Shown piece by piece: positions 32,957 through 41,396 of a DNA stretch of 56,930 nucleotides. The stretch is from Candidatus Gastranaerophilales bacterium (GTDB taxonomy: Bacteria > Cyanobacteriota > Vampirovibrionia > Gastranaerophilales > Gastranaerophilaceae). Each line of letters begins with the position of its first letter. Within the stretch, counting starts at the first letter, position 1. Under the pieces are notes generated by a model. That model saw only the letters and a program-made list of their open reading frames with translations. It made no database searches and was not told the DNA's origin. The position numbers were made by a program, and so were the translations under genes. Location: the NCBI GenBank assembly GCA_944322895.1, contig CALUQL010000004.1, positions 1-56,930 of the forward strand, read 5' to 3'.

Positions 32957-34941
32957 TTCATTTTCTTTATATAATCAATAACTTTATCTTGAGGATAACC
33001 TTTTTCAAATAAGGATATTAAACTGTCAGCTCTCATATTATCAATATCACCATCTTTTGTTTTACAAAACTCAATAGCAGTTTTTATATCTGGGATTTGA
33101 GTTTTTCCAACACTTAACTCCCATAATATTTCAGATAATTTACTATTAATTTCACCTGAGGAATCTTTACATTGCTGAAGCATAAATAGAATATCCTCAT
33201 AACGTTCACCATTCTGACACATTATAGAACAGATGCCTGCCCCTTCATCATTAACATTTGTTTCATCTTCATTCATAGCAGCATATATAATATCATTTGC
33301 GTTCTGAACAAATTCTTCTTCATTCATTGGTTCAGCAGATGAAACTAAGAAATTATGAGCAAGAACATAAAGTACATCCATTGCATTTTCATCAATATTT
33401 CCATATTCATCTTTTATCAATGGTAAAAGTTTTAATAAATTAGATTTATCTTCAAAGAATTGTGAGAAATATACAAAAAATGCTTTTATATTTTCATTTC
33501 CTCGAACTTCAGGCAACAATGCCGCAACTTCTTTCCCCCCAATAACTGAAGAACTCAACTCACAAATATTTTGAATATCTTCTGAAGAATAAGAACCATC
33601 ATCATCTTTTCTTACAATGCTCAATAAAGGAAGAATATCAATACCTAAAGCCCCTGACGATTTAATTTGTGCAATTGTATTCAACTTATAAGCATTAATA
33701 CTACCTTCATCTATACAGAATTCTGTCATATTCAATAACTGATCATAAGGGATACCATTATTTCTCAATACAGAGATGATACGGAGATATTTAGAATCTA
33801 TTTCACCATTCTTGTCACGATATTTTTTTACATATTCCAATAACAAATTATCTTCAATGTTAGAAATTACTTCAGCATACTCTTTACTAAGATCATGAAT
33901 AGTCTCACCTTCAATAGGAGAGATATATGTAACTTTATTATCTTTCATAATCATTACATCATTACCAAACTTAACAGTAATAACTCCCAAATGATTAATA
34001 GGATTATCTCTTTCAGCTTTTTCATTAGATCTTGTAGTAACCAATGCTTTTTTCAAAGAAATGACCGACTTGACTGCAGAATCAGAAATAGTCCGAAGAG
34101 AAGTATCAGGAGTTTTTACAGCCAATGAATCTAATATTTTTATTATCGAATCAGTAGAAATACCAGCTTTTTTCATTTTATAAATATTGGCTTCAACTGA
34201 ATCTTTATTTTCAAAATCAGAACTTAAAAATTTTACAAGTTTCAAGGCTTCAAAATCATTAAAATCAGCCTTTTTTAAATCTGCAATTTTACTGCACATA
34301 GATAAATTAAAAACATCTTTTCCCGAATCATTTTCAGTTACTATTGATTCTAAAATCTGAGGAATAATAACAGGTTTGACCGATGCTTTTCCAAGAATTG
34401 TAACCGCCTGAGTAATATCTTCAGGGATTACACCATCATCATCTCGACATTTTTTTAGAAGAGAAGATAACGAATACTCGTCAACAAGAGATGAATCAAA
34501 TGCAGTAATAATTGCCTTTGCATTTTCATCAATGGTACCATCAGATTTTTTACATAATTCTAATATTTTCAAATTATCAATATTCTCATCAGGATTAAAT
34601 ACCTTATATTTAGTTGATATTCCTTTGAATGAAGGTGTAGGATAATCAGATAATTCTACCGCCTTTACTTGGTCTGCAAGTATATTTTGTATTTCCGTAA
34701 TTCTTTTATCAATCCAATTTTGTTCATTTTCGAGATTCTCGTTCTTTGCAGCATTACTTAATTTTTGAAGCAATTCATATTCTTTCTCCATCATAACAGG
34801 AGAATTAGCCATATCTGATTTAGCTGCTTTCTTTTTAAAAGAATTATATTCTTTTTTAAGACTTGCAAACTGTGATTTTGAAGATACACTATTATCAGAT
34901 ATAAATCCTTCTGATGCTTTTCTTATTGAAATATCAGCCAT
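32953..34941 (-). CDS. Unknown helical-repeat protein with DxxGxID loops
   Basis: The ATG at 34941 (662 aa, MADISIRK) is chosen because AAGGTG lies 5 bases before it; the longer frame lacks a site. No signal peptide is seen. After a coiled, Lys-rich N terminus (about 1-95) the protein is built from at least seven diverged units, each a helix ending in C/V-K/R, a turn such as KSDGTID, KDEYGNID, RDKNGEID, KDSSGEIN or KTKDGDID, and then a second helix. This looks like an alpha-solenoid for protein binding. The turn vaguely resembles half an EF-hand. The family was not recognised. It is convergent with the deacetylase gene and overlaps its end by 4 bases. Confidence 0.6.
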   Translation of the reverse strand: MADISIRKASEGFISDNSVSSKSQFASLKKEYNSFKKKAAKSDMANSPVMMEKEYELLQKLSNAAKNENLENEQNWIDKRITEIQNILADQVKAVELSDYPTPSFKGISTKYKVFNPDENIDNLKILELCKKSDGTIDENAKAIITAFDSSLVDEYSLSSLLKKCRDDDGVIPEDITQAVTILGKASVKPVIIPQILESIVTENDSGKDVFNLSMCSKIADLKKADFNDFEALKLVKFLSSDFENKDSVEANIYKMKKAGISTDSIIKILDSLAVKTPDTSLRTISDSAVKSVISLKKALVTTRSNEKAERDNPINHLGVITVKFGNDVMIMKDNKVTYISPIEGETIHDLSKEYAEVISNIEDNLLLEYVKKYRDKNGEIDSKYLRIISVLRNNGIPYDQLLNMTEFCIDEGSINAYKLNTIAQIKSSGALGIDILPLLSIVRKDDDGSYSSEDIQNICELSSSVIGGKEVAALLPEVRGNENIKAFFVYFSQFFEDKSNLLKLLPLIKDEYGNIDENAMDVLYVLAHNFLVSSAEPMNEEEFVQNANDIIYAAMNEDETNVNDEGAGICSIMCQNGERYEDILFMLQQCKDSSGEINSKLSEILWELSVGKTQIPDIKTAIEFCKTKDGDIDNMRADSLISLFEKGYPQDKVIDYIKKMN

Positions 34942-35198
34942 ATTACACCTTTTCCCGCGATTAAACACGTAATTTTATATAATTAATTCCGAATATGTTT
35001 TATTACGGTAAAAAAAAAATCAACTTTAATTTATTGCTAAAAAAAAACATTATAAAGTTACATATATTTACAATAAAATATTTACTATTTGTTTTTGTAA
35101 ACTAATGTAACGTTTGTTCTTTTTTTTGTAAATTCAAAAAATTCAGTTTACTTTCTTACCACGGAAGATAAATTAAATCGGAATAAAAGGTAAGTAAA

Positions 35199-35546
35199 AT
35201 GTTAAACGCAGAAAAAAAAGTAACAGTAGAATGGATTAATGACAATCAAGAAGAAGACAAAGACACAAACAAACTTTTGTGTTATAGAAAAACGTCAAAT
35301 CCTATATACATTTCTCATAATACAGACAACTTATCACAAATGATAACAAGTGTTTTGGATAAAGAATTACCCATGCTAAAAAATAACTCTCTCCTGCACG
35401 ATTTGGTTTTATACACTTTAATGGAAAAGATGAAGACTGTACAAACAGTAAAAAATGTTTTATCATATATAAAGGGGAACCGTGCGAAAAAAGTTCAAGA
35501 TGTATATTTTGAAAATGGAGAAGTTCGTATAAAATGTTCGGTTTAA
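35199..35546 (+). CDS. Small unknown protein (115 aa)
   Basis: AAAAGGTAAG precedes the ATG. The protein is polar, without signal peptide or membrane segment. Residues about 46-80 (SQMITSVLDKEL... then LVLYTLMEKMK) form a helical pair that resembles part of the next small protein. The last 13 bases overlap the start of that gene, so the two are translationally coupled. The upstream 230 bases (34969-35198) are very AT-rich with A/T runs and no clear promoter. The function is unknown; position before an Hsp20 gene could mean a stress role, which is speculative. Confidence 0.6.
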   Translation: MLNAEKKVTVEWINDNQEEDKDTNKLLCYRKTSNPIYISHNTDNLSQMITSVLDKELPMLKNNSLLHDLVLYTLMEKMKTVQTVKNVLSYIKGNRAKKVQDVYFENGEVRIKCSV

Positions 35547-35836
35547 AACATTTTAAACTTGTTAAAAAATTAAAAAATATTCAGCCACAATTAGATTGGC
35601 TTCAGTTCTCTTCATCTAAAAACAGTAAAAAAGATAAGCTTCTAAGTTCAATAATAGCAGATAATAAATTTATTGCTGAGGATTTAAAAATCAGAGCAAT
35701 GGTCGAAGATATGCTAAAAAAAGAATTTTCTGAAGAAATTACTAAAATGAAATCATATGATTTTCTTGTTGATTCTGTTGTTAATAAATTAAAGCAAAAG
35801 CAACTTGCAGCTTCACAAACAGAAGACATTGATTAA
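35534..35836 (+). CDS. Small unknown basic protein (100 aa)
   Basis: The gene overlaps the preceding one by 13 bases. The product has a basic N terminus (KLVKKLKNIQ) and, at about residues 55-87, a helical segment with the same pattern of Met, Leu, Lys-Glu and final Lys-Leu-Lys as the preceding protein. This suggests the two are distant paralogues that could pair. No enzyme motif is seen. About 105 bases separate it from the Hsp20 gene, including an imperfect inverted repeat. Confidence 0.55.
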   Translation: MFGLKHFKLVKKLKNIQPQLDWLQFSSSKNSKKDKLLSSIIADNKFIAEDLKIRAMVEDMLKKEFSEEITKMKSYDFLVDSVVNKLKQKQLAASQTEDID

Positions 35837-35901
35837 TTTTTCTTTATACAAAACAAATTACCCTATTAGGGAATGTTGGTATGTATTTTTTCCTGCAAAA
35901 T

Positions 35902-35923
35902 AATATCGGTTTTACACCGTATT
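35902..35923 (+). promoter_or_regulatory. Imperfect inverted repeat before hsp20
   Basis: AATATCGGT and CACCGTATT form an imperfect stem around TTTA, about 20 bases before the Hsp20 start codon, and a short T run follows. It could be an operator, an RNA thermometer element or a weak attenuator. It is not the CIRCE sequence. Confidence 0.3.
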
Positions 35924-35942
35924 TTTGTATAGGAGAAAAGAG

Positions 35943-36401
35943 ATGAAATACTTAATAAAAAAGCCTGATACTTTTTTAAACACATTGAATGAAGATATTA
36001 ATGCAATTCTTCAAAAAAGTTTTGACAATTTATTTCCGGAATACATTTTTCATCAAGAATTAAAAGGAATGGCAATGCCTGTTGATGTAAAAGAGTATGA
36101 TGATAAATATTGCGTAAAAGTAGAATTACCTGGGATAGATAAAAAAGACATTAATGTTGATATAAATAAATCATATATAAAAATTGAAGCAAAAAAAGAA
36201 ACCGAAAAAGAAGAAGAACAAAAACACAAATACCATAAAACAGAATTCCGATATGGCACATATTCAAGAACACTATATTTTCCATATGAAATAGATGTAG
36301 AGAAATCCTCAGCAGAGCTAAAAAAAGGGATTTTAGAACTTTATTTGCCTAAATTACACGCTGATAATAAAGAAACAAAAAAACTTGAGATAAAAGATTA
36401 A
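35943..36401 (+). CDS. Small heat shock protein, Hsp20 family
   Basis: The ATG at 35943 follows AGGAGAAAAG; a longer TTG-started frame would run through that site. The 152-residue protein has the alpha-crystallin domain from about residue 42: PVDVKEYDDKY, VELPGIDKKDI, and the closing KGILELYLPK, close to the family A-x-x-x-n-G-v-L motif. It binds unfolding proteins without ATP and forms oligomers in the cytoplasm. It is followed 5 bases later by a small ACT-like gene and then a flavoprotein, so a stress or redox operon is likely. Confidence 0.93.
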   Translation: MKYLIKKPDTFLNTLNEDINAILQKSFDNLFPEYIFHQELKGMAMPVDVKEYDDKYCVKVELPGIDKKDINVDINKSYIKIEAKKETEKEEEQKHKYHKTEFRYGTYSRTLYFPYEIDVEKSSAELKKGILELYLPKLHADNKETKKLEIKD

Positions 36402-36406
36402 CTATA

Positions 36407-36646
36407 ATGACAGTTATAATCGGAATCAAACTTCCAGATAAATTGGATAATGCAGTTGAATTACAAAAAATACTAACAAAATTCAACTGCATTATAAAAA
36501 TGCGTATAGGAATAAATAATTCATCAATATTTTGTTCTTCAAAAGGAATAATACTATTACAAGTAGAAAGTACAGAAGACTCCATTGATTTAGAACGAGC
36601 TTTGCTCGAAATCAGCGGAATAGAAACCCAAAGAATGATTTTTTGA
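36407..36646 (+). CDS. ACT-like small protein, TM1266-type
   Basis: The 79-residue protein has the beta-alpha-beta-beta-alpha-beta pattern of an ACT domain: an opening strand VIIGIKL, a helix with ELQKILTKF, KMRIGI, a strand GIILLQVES, a helix DSIDLERALLEI, and a closing strand. This resembles the TM1266-type proteins named iron-only hydrogenase system regulator. No hydrogenase gene is in the window. It lies between hsp20 and a CoA-disulfide-reductase-like gene with short gaps. The ligand is unknown. Confidence 0.5.
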   Translation: MTVIIGIKLPDKLDNAVELQKILTKFNCIIKMRIGINNSSIFCSSKGIILLQVESTEDSIDLERALLEISGIETQRMIF

Positions 36647-36658
36647 GAAGGAATAAAA

Positions 36659-38023
36659 ATGAGTGAAAAAGTTGTAATAATAGGTGGCGGGGCCGCAGGA
36701 CCCAAAACAGCTGCAAAACTTAGACGAGAACGCTCAGATATGCAAATAGACTTATACACACAAGAAGAAATTATTTCATATTCTGCATGCGGTCTTCCAT
36801 ATTTTATAGAAGACATAATAAAATCTCCGGATACATTAATTATGCGAACTCCTGAAGATTTTAGAAAACAAAATATAAATATTCATACTAATCAAAAATG
36901 TATAAAAGTAGATACAAGGGGGAAAAAAGTTCTAATCGAAGACTTAAGAACATCAGAGGTATATGAAGTATTCTACGATATTCTTGTCATTGCAACAGGC
37001 GCAATTCCAGAAATTCCTAACATTAAAAATGTTGATTTAAAGAACATTTTCACATTAAGAACAATTCAAGATGGAATAAACATTAAAGAAAAAATGTTTA
37101 AATCCAAGAAAGCCGTATTAATTGGCGGAGGCTACATTTCAATAGAAGTAATGGAAGCTTTTGTTAAAAATAATATTCAAGTTACATTAATTGAAAGAAA
37201 TCCACATATATTAAAAATGTTTGATGATGACTTTGCTAAGCTAATTACAGACTACATAATAGGTAGAAATCCAGGTCAAGTTAATATACTAACAAATGAA
37301 GAAGTAGTAATGTTTCAAGGTAATGAGAAGGGCGAAGTAACTAAAGTTATAACCGCATCAGGGAAACAAATTGAAACAGATCTTGTTGTTCTGGGTACAG
37401 GGGTTCGTCCAAATACAGACTTTCTTATAGGAAGTGATATCAATCTAAGCGTAAAAAACAGTATAAAAGTAGGAAATACAATGCGAACTTCAAAGCTCAA
37501 TGTATACGCTGTTGGAGACTGTACAGATAATTTTAATTTAATAACAAACCGATACACCTGGGTACCTATGGGTTCAACAGCAAATAAAGAAGGGAGATGT
37601 GCTGCAATTAATATAGCCGGTGGAAATTGTTTATTTGAAGGTATTTTAAATTCAACAATTACTAAATATTTTGATTTTACAATTTCGATAATCGGAATAA
37701 GTTACCAAGAAGCTTTAAAACTTGGATTTCAACCCGAATATGCTATAGTTACCAAAAGAGATAAAGCTGGATACATGCCAAATCATGGAATATTAACCTT
37801 AAAATTAATTGCAGATAGAAATACTCATACAATACTCGGTATACAAGGTATTGGAGAAGGTGAAGTTAATCAAAGAATAAATACTGTAATTCCGGCAATT
37901 CTAAGTAAAACGAAATTAGAATCTTTTATGAACTTAGATTTGCCATATTCTCCACCATATTCACCGGCTATAGATCCGGTATTGAATGCAGCACAAATTG
38001 TTTACCATAAAATTAATTGTTAA
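36659..38023 (+). CDS. FAD pyridine nucleotide-disulfide oxidoreductase, CoA-disulfide reductase/NADH oxidase type
   Basis: The 454 residues show VVIIGGGAAG (FAD), a single redox Cys in SYSACGLPYFI (about residue 43), IATGAIPEIP, a second Rossmann VLIGGGYIS for NAD(P)H, VYAVGDCTD for FAD, and a C-terminal dimer domain. The lone Cys in SxxCGLPY is the hallmark of CoA-disulfide reductases, water-forming NADH oxidases and related persulfide reductases. Its role is probably oxygen or disulfide detoxification in an anaerobe. It is the last gene in the hsp20 run, with GAGAAGGA as ribosome binding site. Confidence 0.88.
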   Translation: MSEKVVIIGGGAAGPKTAAKLRRERSDMQIDLYTQEEIISYSACGLPYFIEDIIKSPDTLIMRTPEDFRKQNINIHTNQKCIKVDTRGKKVLIEDLRTSEVYEVFYDILVIATGAIPEIPNIKNVDLKNIFTLRTIQDGINIKEKMFKSKKAVLIGGGYISIEVMEAFVKNNIQVTLIERNPHILKMFDDDFAKLITDYIIGRNPGQVNILTNEEVVMFQGNEKGEVTKVITASGKQIETDLVVLGTGVRPNTDFLIGSDINLSVKNSIKVGNTMRTSKLNVYAVGDCTDNFNLITNRYTWVPMGSTANKEGRCAAINIAGGNCLFEGILNSTITKYFDFTISIIGISYQEALKLGFQPEYAIVTKRDKAGYMPNHGILTLKLIADRNTHTILGIQGIGEGEVNQRINTVIPAILSKTKLESFMNLDLPYSPPYSPAIDPVLNAAQIVYHKINC

Positions 38024-38128
38024 TAATATTTAATTTTGAAGATTAAAAATCTTCATATGTATTAGAGAATCAGATTTTCATATAGATTCTAATAAAAATA
38101 TATAAAAGAATTACACATTATGAAATAG

Positions 38129-38158
38129 AAGCCGATATATTATTACATATACCGGCTT
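38129..38158. terminator. Terminator-like hairpin between converging genes
   Basis: AAGCCGATATAT and ATATACCGGCTT form a 12-bp stem with one mismatch and a 6-base loop. It lies between the flavoprotein gene (plus) and the protease gene (minus). A smaller GAAGATT/AATCTTC hairpin sits at 38038-38054. Confidence 0.55.
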
Positions 38159-38199
38159 TATTAAGCTATACTATAAAAGACATAAAATTGCATTTTATA

Positions 38200-39429
38200 T
38201 TAACGATTAGCAGACATTTTTTCATTTTGAATCATCTGTAACAAAACTTCTTGTGCTTTTTTCAATTGTACATCATTTTGTGCTTTTATATCTTCTTCTG
38301 TAATTTTCACTTCAATATCAGGCGCAATTCCTTTTTTATTTATATCCACACCATTTGGAGTTAAATATTTTTGTACAGTAATATTAAGACCCGCACCAAA
38401 TGGACTCAATGGTTTTACTTCTTGAACTAAACCTTTTCCAAAAGTATTTTCACCAATTAGAATTGCTCTTTGGTTATCCTTTAAAGCACCTGACATAATC
38501 TCACTAGCCGAAGCACTTCCTTTGTTAATTAATACAACCAAAGGTTGAGTTGAAAAATATCTTTTAGATGAACGAGAAGTATCTTTGTAACCATCTCTAT
38601 CTACAGTACTTACTATTATCTCATCATCTAAAAATAAATCAGATATTTCAATAGCATTTGTTAATAATCCACCAGTATTAGCTCTAAGGTCAATAATTAT
38701 ACCTTCTTTATTTTTATAAGATTCCATAATATTCTTAAAATCAGTACTTACATTTCTACCCATAAATGAGCTCAAACGTATATAACCTATTCTATCATCC
38801 AGTTTAAAATTATCGGGCAGTTTTTGAGAAATAGATTTTATTTGGATTTCATCTCTGACAATTTTATATGTCTTATTTGGCACACCCTTTCTCTTAATAA
38901 GAAGCTCAACCGTAGTACCTTTTTTTCCTCTAATTTTATCAGCTGCTTTATCTATTGACATATCCTTAGTAGACACACCATCAATAGCTAGAATTTCATC
39001 TTCTGCAAGAAGACCGGCTTTTTCTCCGGGAGTATCTTCTATTGGAGAAATAACCAAAATTTTTCCATCTCTAAGTCCCATTTGAATTCCGATACCACAT
39101 AAAGAACCTTTAATCATATTCTTTTCTTCTTCAAACTCTTTTGGGGTTACAAAACGAGTATATTTATCATTCAAGCTGGCGACCATAGTATCTATAGCAA
39201 CATAAGCATCTTCTGGAGTTTTAATTTTATCGTCATATTTATGACGCCATTTGTTCCAATCTTGACCATTATTTGTTTGATCTAAAAATCTTGAATTAAC
39301 TATTTTCCATACCATATCATATAATACAGTTTCGGATTCTGCCATTGCTGTATTACTTCTAGTCCAAGTGATGCAAACCATAACTAATAAAAGTGTTATT
39401 AATGCAGTATTTTTTAAAATTTTTTTCAC
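38200..39429 (-). CDS. ctpA: S41-family C-terminal processing peptidase
   Basis: The start is GTG, with AAGGAG 6 bases upstream. The 409-residue protein has a signal peptide or N-terminal anchor (about 1-29), a Tsp N-terminal helical part, a PDZ domain (about 105-180, GIGIQMGLRDG to VELLIKRKG), and the S41 core. The catalytic serine lies in KGSASASE (about 303-310) and the general-base lysine is K332 in TFGKGLV. It cuts exported proteins near their C termini in the periplasm; in cyanobacteria a homologue matures photosystem D1, which is not relevant to a non-photosynthetic cell. It is a single gene. Confidence 0.93.
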   Translation of the reverse strand: MKKILKNTALITLLLVMVCITWTRSNTAMAESETVLYDMVWKIVNSRFLDQTNNGQDWNKWRHKYDDKIKTPEDAYVAIDTMVASLNDKYTRFVTPKEFEEEKNMIKGSLCGIGIQMGLRDGKILVISPIEDTPGEKAGLLAEDEILAIDGVSTKDMSIDKAADKIRGKKGTTVELLIKRKGVPNKTYKIVRDEIQIKSISQKLPDNFKLDDRIGYIRLSSFMGRNVSTDFKNIMESYKNKEGIIIDLRANTGGLLTNAIEISDLFLDDEIIVSTVDRDGYKDTSRSSKRYFSTQPLVVLINKGSASASEIMSGALKDNQRAILIGENTFGKGLVQEVKPLSPFGAGLNITVQKYLTPNGVDINKKGIAPDIEVKITEEDIKAQNDVQLKKAQEVLLQMIQNEKMSANR

Positions 39430-39610
39430 AACTCTCTCCTTGTTAATCTAATTATAATATAAAATCACATATTTGTTCATTACCTCTCAAGAGTATAAGA
39501 CTAAAACGAACGAATAAAGTTTCCTTGAACTTGAAATACCTCTTTATTCTAAACACTAAGAGAATGAAAATAGCAAAAACGGGAATTAGAATAACAAAAA
39601 AGGAGAAAAT

Positions 39611-40051
39611 ATGCATTACTTAGATATAGAATTAGACGGTATTGATAAAAATGGAGAAAAAAAGAAATTTAGACTTTCCGAATTAAAAGGTAACAATCTA
39701 ATTGTTTATTTCTACCCTCAAGATGACACTCCGGTATGCACAAAAGAGGCTCAAGAATTTCAAGAGGCAATAAACAAAATTCAAAAATTTGCTCAAATAA
39801 TAGGTGTAAGCAACAACAATATAAACGATCATCTAGATTTTCAAAAAAAATACGAATTAAATTTTATATTACTTTCTGATTCTAATAACGAATTAAAAAA
39901 AGCATTTGAAGGATACGATATTCATCTCCAAAATTTACACAGAGCAACTTTTATACTTGATAAAGAAGGTCAAATTATAAAATATTGGAATAAAGTTGAT
40001 GTTGATGAACATATAACTGATATTCTTAAATTCTTTAGGGATAAAGAATAA
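39611..40051 (+). CDS. bcp: Peroxiredoxin, BCP/PrxQ type
   Basis: The 146-residue protein has the Prx motif FYPQDDTPVCTKEA with peroxidatic C43. No second Cys is found in the usual PrxQ positions, so it would act as a 1-Cys enzyme needing an external thiol. It has no signal peptide. It reduces peroxides in the cytoplasm, possibly with the thioredoxin at 13936. An AAAAAGGAG site lies 7 bases before the ATG. It stands about 100 bases before the Tat/aldo-keto reductase operon on the same strand, so co-transcription is possible. Confidence 0.92.
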   Translation: MHYLDIELDGIDKNGEKKKFRLSELKGNNLIVYFYPQDDTPVCTKEAQEFQEAINKIQKFAQIIGVSNNNINDHLDFQKKYELNFILLSDSNNELKKAFEGYDIHLQNLHRATFILDKEGQIIKYWNKVDVDEHITDILKFFRDKE

Positions 40052-40154
40052 AACTCAAATAAAAAAGGAATATTGTCTGATATACTTCTTATAAAAATTC
40101 TGATAAAATTAAGTAAAACATATATAAATCTTTTTAATTTATAAGAGGGATAAT

Positions 40155-41396
40155 ATGAAAAGACGAGCATTCATAATAAATTCTGCATTAACGCTAGGTG
40201 GAACTATACTATTATCAGGATGTGGAAAAAATGAAATAAAAAAATCCAAAGATCAAGTAGTAAGAAGAAAGTTTGCTAACACAGATACTCCATTAATAGC
40301 ACTAGGCTGTATGAGACTTCCTATGCTCAATGGAAAGATAGATATGGCTGAACTTGATAAAATGGTAGAGTATGCTATGTCTCATGGTGCAAATTACTTT
40401 GATACAGCATATATGTATGTTGATGGAAAGTCAGAGAATGCAATTGGTGAAGTATTAAAAAAATATCCCAGAGAAAGTTTTATATTAGCAGATAAATGCC
40501 CTGCATATCTCGTCAAAACTCAAACAGATACAAGAAGACTATGTGAAGAACAGCTCAAAAAATGTCAAGTTAAATATTTTGACAATTATATGGTTCACAA
40601 TATTAATAAAAACACTATAAACAATTATCGTGATAATAAAATGTACGATGAACTTGTCAAACTAAAAAAAGATGGTTTGGTAAAACATATAGGTTTTTCT
40701 TTCCATGGCGACCCTCAAATGCTAAGGGAAGTTATAAATGAACACAAATGGGATTTTTGCCAATTACAAATCAACTATCTTGATTGGGAAGTTGTTAATG
40801 CAGATGAATTATACGATATAGCAGATAAAGCAGGTGTTCCTATCATAGTTATGGAGCCTTTAAGAGGCGGAGTTCTATGCAATCTTCCAACGAAAGCTGC
40901 TGAGAAATTAAAACAAGAATGTCCTAATGATACACAAGCTTCATTTGGTTTAAGATGGGTCGCAAATAAGAAAAGAGTATTCACAATCTTAAGCGGAATG
41001 AGCAATTTACAACAACTTAAAGAAAATGTTAATACATTTGTGAATTACAAAGCAATAACAGAAAAAGAAGAACGAGTAGCATATGAAATTGCACAGATTA
41101 TACAATCAGGGGGAGCAATAAGTTGCACGGCGTGCAAATACTGTTTAGAAGTTTGTCCTAGAGGAATAAATATACCGGCAATATTTGGTTTATACAATAT
41201 GTATAAAGGAAGTAAAGCTCCAAACGCAAAATTTATGTTTGTATATAATTATAATGCCCTTGAAGAATCAACAAGGGCAGACAAGTGTATAAAATGCGGT
41301 TTGTGCAATAAAAACTGCCCGCAAAGCCTTGATATTCCCAAACTTTTAGAAAAAGTAGACAAAACAGTAAAAGAAGTTGAAAAGAGTATGAACTAA
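40155..41396 (+). CDS. Tat-signal lipoprotein: aldo/keto reductase fused to ferredoxin domains
   Basis: The 413-residue protein opens MKRRAFIINSALTLGG, a twin-arginine signal, and ends the signal at LLSGCG, a lipobox, so it should be exported folded and lipid-anchored. Residues about 40-300 form an aldo/keto reductase barrel with the tetrad visible in NYFDTAYMY, LADKC and MVHNI. The C terminus has two 4Fe-4S motifs, CTACKYCLEVCP and CIKCGLCNKNCP. It probably reduces a carbonyl outside the inner membrane with electrons from the polyferredoxin encoded next (1-base overlap). The substrate is unknown. It heads an operon containing tatA and tatC. Confidence 0.82.
   Translation: MKRRAFIINSALTLGGTILLSGCGKNEIKKSKDQVVRRKFANTDTPLIALGCMRLPMLNGKIDMAELDKMVEYAMSHGANYFDTAYMYVDGKSENAIGEVLKKYPRESFILADKCPAYLVKTQTDTRRLCEEQLKKCQVKYFDNYMVHNINKNTINNYRDNKMYDELVKLKKDGLVKHIGFSFHGDPQMLREVINEHKWDFCQLQINYLDWEVVNADELYDIADKAGVPIIVMEPLRGGVLCNLPTKAAEKLKQECPNDTQASFGLRWVANKKRVFTILSGMSNLQQLKENVNTFVNYKAITEKEERVAYEIAQIIQSGGAISCTACKYCLEVCPRGINIPAIFGLYNMYKGSKAPNAKFMFVYNYNALEESTRADKCIKCGLCNKNCPQSLDIPKLLEKVDKTVKEVEKSMN

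Noticed and set aside
34969-35198. A possible regulatory RNA in the A/T-run-rich gap before the small gene at 35199
   Set aside because: There is no stable hairpin, conserved riboswitch core or terminator-antiterminator pair; the runs are ordinary AT-rich spacer.
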